A DNA stretch of 64,000 bases, taken from positions 62,001 to 126,000 of the forward strand of contig NZ_SMBU01000007.1 of assembly GCF_004342485.1 (NCBI RefSeq), given 5' to 3'. The stretch is from Roseateles saccharophilus. GTDB lineage: Bacteria > Pseudomonadota > Gammaproteobacteria > Burkholderiales > Burkholderiaceae_C. The notes beneath the pieces were generated by a model that saw nothing but the letters and a program-made list of their open reading frames with translations, was not told the origin of the DNA and searched no databases. The position numbers and the translations under genes are program-made. Shown here piece by piece: positions 54,937 through 60,914 of this stretch (within the stretch, counting starts at the first letter, position 1; every line of letters begins with the position of its first letter).

Positions 54937-55376
54937 GGCGTGACGACGCGCGCCGCCAGCTCGCGATGCCAGGCGTCTTCCAGCACGAGGTAGAAGGCCT
55001 GGCCGGTGTCGGCATGCGCGAACGCGATGCCATAGGGCTGGGGCGTGGCCTGCACCTCGTCGCCGATGTTGACGGTGCGCGCGGCCAGGGCCTGCTGGGG
55101 CAGGGTCAGCTCGACCGGCTCGGCGCCATCGCGCCTGAGCGTCAGGCGCAACTTGCCGGCCTCGTCGGCGCGGGCCACCTCGGTGACGCGGTAGCGGCCC
55201 TCGGCATGGCGTTCGCCGCCGCTGCTGCTGCCGGAGGACTGCTTGAAGGAGTCGGACACGCTGCCGGACGAGGCCGAGCCGGCGCCGGCGGCGGAGGAGA
55301 CGAAGGAGTCGGCCTGCGCAGCCGTGGCGGCGACGGCCGAGGCAAGGGCCAGGGTGGTGATGAGGACGAGGCGCAT
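54933..55376 (-). CDS. Secreted Ser/Gly-rich protein paired with DUF2145
   Basis: A 147-residue protein with a signal peptide ending near AQADS (residue 23). A Ser/Gly/Ala low-complexity stretch follows, and then a beta-rich domain (GRYRVTEVARADEAGKLRL, VNIGDEVQATPQPYGIAFA). It is translationally coupled to the DUF2145 gene through the TTGA overlap. The two probably act together in the periplasm. Function unknown. Confidence 0.72.
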   Translation of the reverse strand: MRLVLITTLALASAVAATAAQADSFVSSAAGAGSASSGSVSDSFKQSSGSSSGGERHAEGRYRVTEVARADEAGKLRLTLRRDGAEPVELTLPQQALAARTVNIGDEVQATPQPYGIAFAHADTGQAFYLVLEDAWHRELAARVVTP

Positions 55377-55459
55377 CGTGGGGCTCGCGGGTGATGGAAC
55401 GACAGGCCAACGATAGCGCGCCCGGCCGTCGCGCCGTTGACAGCCGGCCGCGGGCCCCG

Positions 55460-55846
55460 CTACTTCGGCGCGTCCAGCTTCAGGATCCAGCCCACCAGCA
55501 GGCGTGCGTCGGCCTCCTTGATCGCGACCTCGTTGGGCGGCATGGCCAGGCCGCTGACCTTGCCCTTCCAGTGGCTGCTGTAGGGGTTGGAGCCGGTCAT
55601 CACGGTGCGCGTCAGCTGGTTCTGGGCGTCGGCCACGCTACGGTACTTGGTCGCCACGTCGCGCCAAGCGGGGCCGATGGGCGCGAGGCCCTCGGGGCCC
55701 TTGGCGCCGGGCTCGATGTGGTGGCAGGTCATGCAGCCGCTGCCGGTGGCCAGCTTGAGCATGGCGGCGTCCTCGGCGGCCGGCGCGGCCCAGACCGGCA
55801 ACGCCGTGATCGACAGGGCGAGCAGCGAAAGGAGGCGTGATTTCAT
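55460..55846 (-). CDS. Class I c-type cytochrome (c551-like)
   Basis: A 128-residue periplasmic electron carrier. After the signal peptide (residues 1-20) it has one haem site CMTCH and the distal Met ligand in GLAMPPNEV, and it ends in a helix LVGWILKLD. The size and spacing fit small cytochromes of the c551/c5 type. The start at ATG 55846 follows GGAGAGAA. It is transcribed alone; a minus-strand TTGACG at ~55924-55919 could be its -35 box. Confidence 0.92.
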   Translation of the reverse strand: MKSRLLSLLALSITALPVWAAPAAEDAAMLKLATGSGCMTCHHIEPGAKGPEGLAPIGPAWRDVATKYRSVADAQNQLTRTVMTGSNPYSSHWKGKVSGLAMPPNEVAIKEADARLLVGWILKLDAPK

Positions 55847-56208
55847 GAGGTTCTCTCCGTGGATGAAAGCCGTTTTCGCCTGCAGGCTAGGCAGGCCTAA
55901 CTGAGCCAGCTTTGACAATCGTCAACCGCGCCGGCGGAATTGCCATCGTGGAACAGGCGCATGGCGTCGTGGCCACGGGGGTGCTCCGGCGTGGAGCAGT
56001 ACGAACGGCTGCCGGTGTCGCGCTTGGGTACAGCGCGCATGCCTGGTTGGCGCTGAAACCGCCGCCACCTAACGCCAGGATGACTGGCGTCCGCCTCATC
56101 CGCCCCGTTGGTGCATCACAACGCGGCGGCCCCATCCCGCTTGCGCCAGGCTGCCGACGCCCCCATCATTCGCTCCCCATTGCCGACGGCGCCCACGACA
56201 GCGCCCGC

Positions 56209-56259
56209 ATGACGGAGATCCCTCTTATGTCCTCCCTGTTCATCTCGACCATCGACTGA
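56209..56259 (+). other. Possible 16-residue leader peptide
   Basis: ATG 56209 opens a 17-codon frame (MTEIPLMSSLFISTID, then TGA). It is followed directly by a hairpin and a terminator-like structure before the gene at 56374, the layout of attenuation leaders. No ribosome site stands out, so translation is unproven. Confidence 0.3.
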
Positions 56260-56260
56260 A

Positions 56261-56289
56261 CACGGTTCCCGAGCCCCGGCCGGACCGTG
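56261..56289 (+). promoter_or_regulatory. Hairpin in the leader of the AAA/M41 unit
   Basis: CACGGT (56261-56266) pairs with ACCGTG (56284-56289); the loop is GC-rich and can pair further. It begins 1 nt after the stop of the leader candidate. Confidence 0.4.
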
Positions 56290-56326
56290 TCTGTTCCCAG
56301 ATACGGCCTCAGACCGCGTGGCGTGC

Positions 56327-56365
56327 AAAGCCTCGCCTCCAAAGAGCCGGGGCTTTTGCTTTTCG
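56327..56365 (+). terminator. Terminator/attenuator-like structure before the small basic protein gene
   Basis: AAAGCC (56327-56332) can pair with GGCTTT (56351-56356), followed by the T-rich TTGCTTTT. It lies only 9-10 nt before the start codon at 56374, so it could limit transcription into, or ribosome access to, the two genes downstream. Confidence 0.45.
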
Positions 56366-56373
56366 GAAACCGA

Positions 56374-56601
56374 ATGAGTGACCAACTCCGTTCCCGCGCC
56401 TTGCAAGAAGGCCGGGTCAAGGCCTTGCGCCGCATGAAACAGCCGATGACGCTGGTGCTCGAAGCGAGCCCCGGCGCGCGCGCCATGGTCCAGCGTGGCC
56501 TGCGTGGCGCCGGCCAGCACATCCAGAGTCGCGGCGCCCAGCGCCGTGCCGACCGCGTGGCGCTGCAGGCGCTGCTGCGAAGAAAGGATTGGGATGAGTG
56601 A
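56374..56601 (+). CDS. Small basic protein encoded before the AAA/M41 protease
   Basis: A 75-residue protein rich in Arg, Gln and Ala (RSRALQEGRVKALRRMKQP, HIQSRGAQRRADRVALQALL), probably helical, with no membrane segment or signal. The Arg content suggests nucleic-acid or acidic-protein binding. It overlaps the start of the ATPase-protease gene by 8 bp, so both are made together; an adaptor, substrate or inhibitor role is possible. I do not recognise the family. Confidence 0.7.
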   Translation: MSDQLRSRALQEGRVKALRRMKQPMTLVLEASPGARAMVQRGLRGAGQHIQSRGAQRRADRVALQALLRRKDWDE

Positions 56602-58492
56602 TTCCCAGAACGAACTGCGCGCGCAGCTGGCGCAGAAGAACCAGCAGCTGCAGGCCATTGCCACCCAGCTCAAGACCGAGCTTTTTGGCATCGACCCCAT
56701 CATCGACCGCGTCATCGATTCGGTGCGTGCCTGGTATGTGCTGCCCGAGCTCGTCTCGCGGCCCGTCATCGTCTGCCTTTGGGGCCTGACCGGTACCGGC
56801 AAGACCCAGCTCGTGCGCCGCCTGGCGCAGTTGCTGGGTTTTTACGACCGCTTCGTCGAAGTGCAGATGGACGGCTTCTCCAACGGTGCGGGCTGGCGCG
56901 GTGCACAGAGCATCTCGGGCATGCTGGCCCAGTCCGGCGTGCGTGAGGGCGAGCCAGGCATCCTCGCGCTCGACGAGTTCCAGCGCTTTCGCACTATCGA
57001 CAACAAGCGCGGCGAGGTACGCGTCGAGCGCTACCAGGACGTCTGGGCCCTGCTGTCCGATGGCCGTCTGCCGCCGGCGCTATCGCTGCTGGGTGATATC
57101 GAATCAGCCATTGCCGAGGCGGCCTTCGACGCCGAACGCGCCGACGCCGCCGACGCCGGGCTGCGCTTCAAGCTGCGCAGCTGGGAGGCCCAGGAGCTGC
57201 AGCGTCAGCTCAAGCTCGACGCGCCGCTGCTGGAGATCATGGCCTGGACACCTGAGCAGATCCAGCAGCGCCTGCGCGCCTTCCACGAGAGCGGGCAGCA
57301 GCAGTGGGAGACCGACTACAGCCGCCTGCTCGTGTTCGTCTGCGGCAATCTCGACGAGATGTACGAGGAGCTCGCCACCAGTGTGGACGACTGCGACAGC
57401 GATGCCGACACCTTCCACTCACTGACTGGCAAGCTGAGCGTCATCGACGTCAAGCAGGCGCTGAACAGGCGCTTCAAGCCCGAGCAGGTGGCACGCTTGG
57501 GTAACGAGCATGTGATCTACCCCTCGCTGTCGCGTCGCGCCTACGAGCAGTTGATCGAGCAGGACTGTGCCCGCTATGCCCGCGAGACTGAGGCACATTG
57601 CGGCCTGCACTTCGAGCTGGCCGCCAGCGTGCGCGAGCAGATCTACGCCAACGCCGTCTTCCCCGCCCAGGGCACCCGGCCGCTGTTCTCGTCGCTTCAT
57701 GCCATCCTCGGTGCGGGCCTGGCCAAGGCCGCGCTGTGGGCGCTGGAGCGCGGAGCGGTGGCTGGCGACGGCGTGGGCCTCACCGCGGATGGTCGCAGCC
57801 TGGTCGTGCACTGGCGCGGCCAGTCGCAGGCCATCGCCGCGCCCTTCGAGATCAGCCGCCTGCGCCAGCGCAGCAACGCCGACTTCCGCGCGCTGCTGGC
57901 CGTGCACGAGGCCGGCCACGGCTTGGTGCACGCATTGCTGTTTGACCGTGCGCCGACCGAGATCAAGATCCATGTGGCCAGCTTCGAGGGCGGCTACAAC
58001 GCCTACACCTCGCGCAAGGTCTGGTCGAGCCGGAACCTGCTCGACTCCATCTGCACCAGCCTCGCCGGCCGTGCCGCCGAACTGCTCGTCTTCGGGCCGG
58101 AGATGAGCTCCAGCGGTGCCGAGAGCGACCTGCGCAAGGCCACGGAAGCGGCAGCGCGCATGCTGCGCCACCTCGGTCACGGCGCGCGTATCGGCCGCGT
58201 CGACGTGTCGGTCGACAGCGAGGACAACCTTTGTACCGACGTAGAGGCCAGCAACGCGCCCATCGAGGCGCTGCTGCAGGCCGAGCACGCGCGCGCAACG
58301 CAGCTGCTCGAAATCCATCGGGGCGCATTGCTAGCATTGGTGGACGAGTTGCTGGCGCATGGCCAGGTTACGCCGGACAGGTTCGCGACCGTGGTGGGGC
58401 TGCCGCTGGGCAGGCCCGAGGACGCGCTCGACCCTTACGCGCAGAAGCTGGCGGCGTTCCGCGCGCAGAGGCTGGAGAGGCTGCGGGCCTAG
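56594..58492 (+). CDS. Soluble Clp-like AAA+ ATPase fused to an FtsH-type M41 zinc protease
   Basis: A 632-residue protein. A short coiled-coil (residues 5-30) precedes an AAA+ module with Walker A GLTGTGKT (64-71), Walker B ILALDEF (D127, E128) and a sensor-1 candidate N252. A region like the Clp small-domain entry follows (NRRFKPEQVARLGN, HVIYPSLSRRAYEQLI; 291-321). The C-terminal ~200 residues are an M41 peptidase: HEAGH (438-442) with zinc ligands H438 and H442 and a third at D512 (AESDLRKAT). Unlike FtsH there is no membrane anchor, and the ATPase looks like the Clp/AAA_2 branch. It should unfold and degrade proteins in the cytoplasm. Targets are unknown; the small basic protein is a likely partner. 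Confidence 0.85.
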   Translation: MSDSQNELRAQLAQKNQQLQAIATQLKTELFGIDPIIDRVIDSVRAWYVLPELVSRPVIVCLWGLTGTGKTQLVRRLAQLLGFYDRFVEVQMDGFSNGAGWRGAQSISGMLAQSGVREGEPGILALDEFQRFRTIDNKRGEVRVERYQDVWALLSDGRLPPALSLLGDIESAIAEAAFDAERADAADAGLRFKLRSWEAQELQRQLKLDAPLLEIMAWTPEQIQQRLRAFHESGQQQWETDYSRLLVFVCGNLDEMYEELATSVDDCDSDADTFHSLTGKLSVIDVKQALNRRFKPEQVARLGNEHVIYPSLSRRAYEQLIEQDCARYARETEAHCGLHFELAASVREQIYANAVFPAQGTRPLFSSLHAILGAGLAKAALWALERGAVAGDGVGLTADGRSLVVHWRGQSQAIAAPFEISRLRQRSNADFRALLAVHEAGHGLVHALLFDRAPTEIKIHVASFEGGYNAYTSRKVWSSRNLLDSICTSLAGRAAELLVFGPEMSSSGAESDLRKATEAAARMLRHLGHGARIGRVDVSVDSEDNLCTDVEASNAPIEALLQAEHARATQLLEIHRGALLALVDELLAHGQVTPDRFATVVGLPLGRPEDALDPYAQKLAAFRAQRLERLRA

Positions 58493-59056
58493 TCAGCGGT
58501 ATTGATCCCAGGCCGGCCGCGCCAACGCCGCCAGCATCGCCACGCCCGTGTAGTGGCCGACGATCTGGGTCATCTCGATCAGCGTGGGCTCGTCGAAGTG
58601 CTCGCGCAGCGCCGCCCAGGTCGCGTCGTCCACGTCTATGCGCGCGACGAGGCCATCCACCAGGCGCAGCGCGGCGAGCAGGGCCGGCGTCCACAGCGTC
58701 GGGTCCGGCGCGGGCCGGCGCAGGTCGTCGATCTGCGCGCTGTTCAGGCCCATGCGACGCGAGATCGTCTGCTCGTGCAGGTTGAACTCGTAGCCGCAGC
58801 GCGTGGCGGCGCAGGTGCGCAGGATCAGCGCCTCGCGCAGCAGCGGCGGCAGGCGCCGGCGGTCCGCCAGGCCCGTGGGGCCGAGAAAGCCGCTGTCCAC
58901 CATCTCCTTGAACAGCTCGGCGTGGCGGGCCACGGTCAGGAAGATCTGCGGTGGCGGCGTGCCGGCGGGCAGCAGCCGGGCCATGCGTTCGGCAAGCTCG
59001 GGCGGCAGCGGCAGGGGTTGGGGCGCAATGCGGGGCGAATGTGCTGAGGTGTTCAT
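58493..59056 (-). CDS. Carboxymuconolactone decarboxylase (AhpD-like) family protein
   Basis: A 187-residue helical protein of the CMD/AhpD superfamily (PPLLREALILRTCAATRCGYEF, LHEQTISRRMGL). The CxxC of AhpD is spaced differently here (CAATRC), with the downstream His in LHEQ retained, so a peroxidase-type redox role is uncertain. Its divergent neighbour is an HxlR regulator, and the gap contains two matching operators, which suggests control by a redox- or aldehyde-sensing HxlR protein. Confidence 0.85.
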   Translation of the reverse strand: MNTSAHSPRIAPQPLPLPPELAERMARLLPAGTPPPQIFLTVARHAELFKEMVDSGFLGPTGLADRRRLPPLLREALILRTCAATRCGYEFNLHEQTISRRMGLNSAQIDDLRRPAPDPTLWTPALLAALRLVDGLVARIDVDDATWAALREHFDEPTLIEMTQIVGHYTGVAMLAALARPAWDQYR

Positions 59057-59073
59057 GCTTCGAAATCAGAAGC
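59057..59073. promoter_or_regulatory. HxlR operator candidate 1
   Basis: A 17-bp inverted repeat GCTTCGAAATCAGAAGC (half-sites GCTTC/GAAGC, 7-bp centre), immediately next to the start codon of the CMD-family gene. A related copy lies at 59102-59118. Confidence 0.55.
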
Positions 59074-59101
59074 GTTGGGTGATCGGACTCTAGTCGGATC
59101 T

Positions 59102-59118
59102 GCTTCTAAAATCAAAGC
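59102..59118. promoter_or_regulatory. HxlR operator candidate 2
   Basis: A 17-bp inverted repeat GCTTCTAAAATCAAAGC, same half-site spacing as copy 1, ending 1 nt before the start codon of the HxlR gene. The two copies are 45 bp apart, centre to centre. The placement suggests that the regulator represses both its own gene and the divergent one. Confidence 0.55.
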
Positions 59119-59119
59119 A

Positions 59120-59482
59120 ATGACGACGAAACGCCTGGCCCGGCTCGCGGCGGCCGAGAGCCCACCCTCGGGCAAGGACGCCATCAATGCGGCGCTGGAG
59201 CTCTTCCAGCGTCGCTGGACGCTGCGCATCCTGTGGGAGCTGCGTGCCGAGGATGCGAGCCTGAACTTCCGCGCGCTGCAGGCCGCCTGCGGCGACCTGT
59301 CGGCCTCGGTGCTGAACCAGCGCCTGACCGAGCTGCGCGAGGCCCTGCTCGTCGAGCACGACGCGGGCAGCGGCTACCGGCTTGGCGCCCAGGGGCGGTC
59401 GTTGCTGGTGGCGATTGCGCCGCTGCTGCAATGGGCGCCCAGGTGGGCGCGCGAGGTGCAGAAGGCCGGCAACGCGGGCTGA
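59120..59482 (+). CDS. HxlR-family winged-helix transcriptional regulator
   Basis: A 120-residue regulator. The HxlR core is visible: LELFQRRWTLRILWELRAED, NFRALQAACGDLSASVLNQRLTEL (recognition helix) and the wing LLVEHDAGSGYRLGAQG. HxlR proteins sense aldehydes, quinones or oxidants and usually control an adjacent detoxification gene, here the CMD-family gene. ATG 59120 lies at the end of operator candidate 2, so the start of translation itself may be covered by the repressor. Confidence 0.9.
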   Translation: MTTKRLARLAAAESPPSGKDAINAALELFQRRWTLRILWELRAEDASLNFRALQAACGDLSASVLNQRLTELREALLVEHDAGSGYRLGAQGRSLLVAIAPLLQWAPRWAREVQKAGNAG

Positions 59483-59500
59483 CACCGACGCCGGCCTTGG

Positions 59501-59722
59501 CGGGCCGAGCGCCGGGCCGCCCCAAGCCGGCCCGCGTTGGCGATGTGCTTGCGGCTCGACGCCGCAAGCATCGCCGTCCCCGCGGGGGCTGAGGCCGGAC
59601 ACATTGCGCCCAGCGGGCGCGATGCGCCAGCCGAAGGGCTGCGGCGCAAGTCGCAGCGCGGTCTGCAAGACCGGTCAGGCGCGCCCGCGTTCAGCGCGGC
59701 GGGACTGGACGAGGGGCTGTGA
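59501..59722. repeat. Dispersed intergenic repeat, copy B
   Basis: This is the second copy of the repeat seen at 4991-5203, again lying between the 3' ends of two convergent genes (HxlR and the receiver protein). Shared blocks are 59501-59518, 59521-59535, GGCGATGTGC at 59539-59548, and 59569-59581. Here the centre forms a strong hairpin: TGCTTGCGGC, loop TCGAC, GCCGCAAGCA (59546-59570), flanked by GGCGA/TCGCC that extends the stem. Confidence 0.7.
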
Positions 59723-59723
59723 T

Positions 59724-60857
59724 TCAGGCCGCCACCCGCACCGCCAGCCGCGCCCGCTCGATGGCGGCCAGCAGGGCCCCCTCGGAGAAGGGCTTGCCGA
59801 GCAGTTGGGTCACGCCGGCGGCGGCGGCGGCTTCCTGCTTGTCGTCGGAGGACGTGATCATCAGCACCGGCAGCGCGGCCGTGGCGGCGGCGGCGCGCAC
59901 CTGGCGGGTCAGCTCGAAGCCGTCGATGCCGGGCATCTCGACGTCGGTGATCAGCACATGCGGGCGCTCGGCGGCCATCAGCGCCAGCGCCTGCTCGCCG
60001 CTCTCGGCCAGGGCCACGCGGTAGCTCTTGGTGGCCAGCAGGCGGCTGAGCTTGACGCGCACGATCTTGGAGTCGTCGGCCACCAGCACCAGGGTTTCGT
60101 CGGCACGCAGCTCGCGGGTGGCTGCTGCTGCTGCCGCCTGCTGCGCGGCCCGTTCGCGTGCGAGGCGCTCGGCCTCGCCACGGGCCGCCGCGGCTTCGGC
60201 TGCCGCGCGCTGCGCTGCGGCCTCCTGCTCTGCGCGTTCGCGGGCCAGGCGCTCGGCTTCCGCGCGGGCTGCGGCCTCGGCGGCCAGGCGGTCCAGCTCG
60301 GCGGCCCGGGCGGCCTCCCATTCGGCCCGTTCGCGGGCCTCGATCTCGGCGGCGATGCGTGCGGCCTCGGCTGCGGCGGCCTGGCGGGCAGCTTCTTCGG
60401 CAGCCTCGCGCTCGGCTTGTTCGCGCGCCCGGCGTTCGGCTTCGGCGCGGGCCGATGCCTCGGCGGCGGCCCGGGCGGCTTCGGCCTCCTCGGCGCGGCG
60501 GGCAGCTTCGCGGGCTTCGAGTTCCTCGCGGGCCTGGCGTTCGGCTTCTTCCTGGGCGCGGCGCTCGGCCTGGCGGCGGACCTGGGCCTCCTCGGCCTCA
60601 CGCTGGGCAGCTTGGGCGGCTTGCTGCTCGGCCTGCTGCTGGGCCTCACGCTCGCCGGCCTCGGCGGGGGCGGCCATCTCGGCGGCCAGGCGCTGGGCGC
60701 GGGCCACATGCTCGGCCTGTTCCAGCGCCAGGCGCTGGGCCTCGCGGTGGGCGGAAGCCTCGCGCACGCGCTGCTGGCGCCGCCGGCCCAGCCACAGCAG
60801 CCAAACAAACACCGCCGCGAGCGCGGCGCCCAGGATCCAGATCAACAGCTCATTCAT
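59724..60857 (-). CDS. Membrane-anchored coiled-coil protein with C-terminal receiver domain
   Basis: A 377-residue protein. One membrane helix (residues ~4-24, LIWILGAALAAVFVWLLWL) is followed by a very long Ala/Glu/Arg coiled coil (~25-255, repeats such as AERLARERAEQEAA). A CheY-like receiver domain forms the end: VADDSK (acidic pair), LITDVEMPG (phospho-acceptor Asp), MITSSDD and LLGKPF (conserved Lys). No output domain or kinase lies next to it. It probably holds a phosphorylatable receiver at the inner membrane as a scaffold or phosphate sink. ATG 60857 begins the membrane helix. Confidence 0.85.
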   Translation of the reverse strand: MNELLIWILGAALAAVFVWLLWLGRRRQQRVREASAHREAQRLALEQAEHVARAQRLAAEMAAPAEAGEREAQQQAEQQAAQAAQREAEEAQVRRQAERRAQEEAERQAREELEAREAARRAEEAEAARAAAEASARAEAERRAREQAEREAAEEAARQAAAAEAARIAAEIEARERAEWEAARAAELDRLAAEAAARAEAERLARERAEQEAAAQRAAAEAAAARGEAERLARERAAQQAAAAAATRELRADETLVLVADDSKIVRVKLSRLLATKSYRVALAESGEQALALMAAERPHVLITDVEMPGIDGFELTRQVRAAAATAALPVLMITSSDDKQEAAAAAGVTQLLGKPFSEGALLAAIERARLAVRVAA

Positions 60858-60914
60858 CGTCGGGGAGGCCACACGTGCAGCGAACACCACATCATCGGGC
60901 CCAAGGATGGCAGC

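Larger units (their letters stand above)
55847..56373. other. 527-bp non-coding region before the AAA/M41 unit
   Basis: No convincing protein longer than the 16-residue leader candidate at 56209 is seen. Near 55912-55925 lies TTGAC-AATC-GTCAA, which could hold back-to-back promoters for the cytochrome gene and for the rightward unit. From 56209 on, the region carries a short open frame, a hairpin and a terminator-like structure, listed separately. The stretch 55926-56200 shows no recognisable feature. Confidence 0.5.

Noticed and set aside
55912-56259. 115-codon plus-strand frame upstream of the AAA/M41 unit
   Set aside because: No ribosome site, atypical composition and no family resemblance; only its last 16 codons, from an internal ATG, were kept as a leader-peptide candidate.
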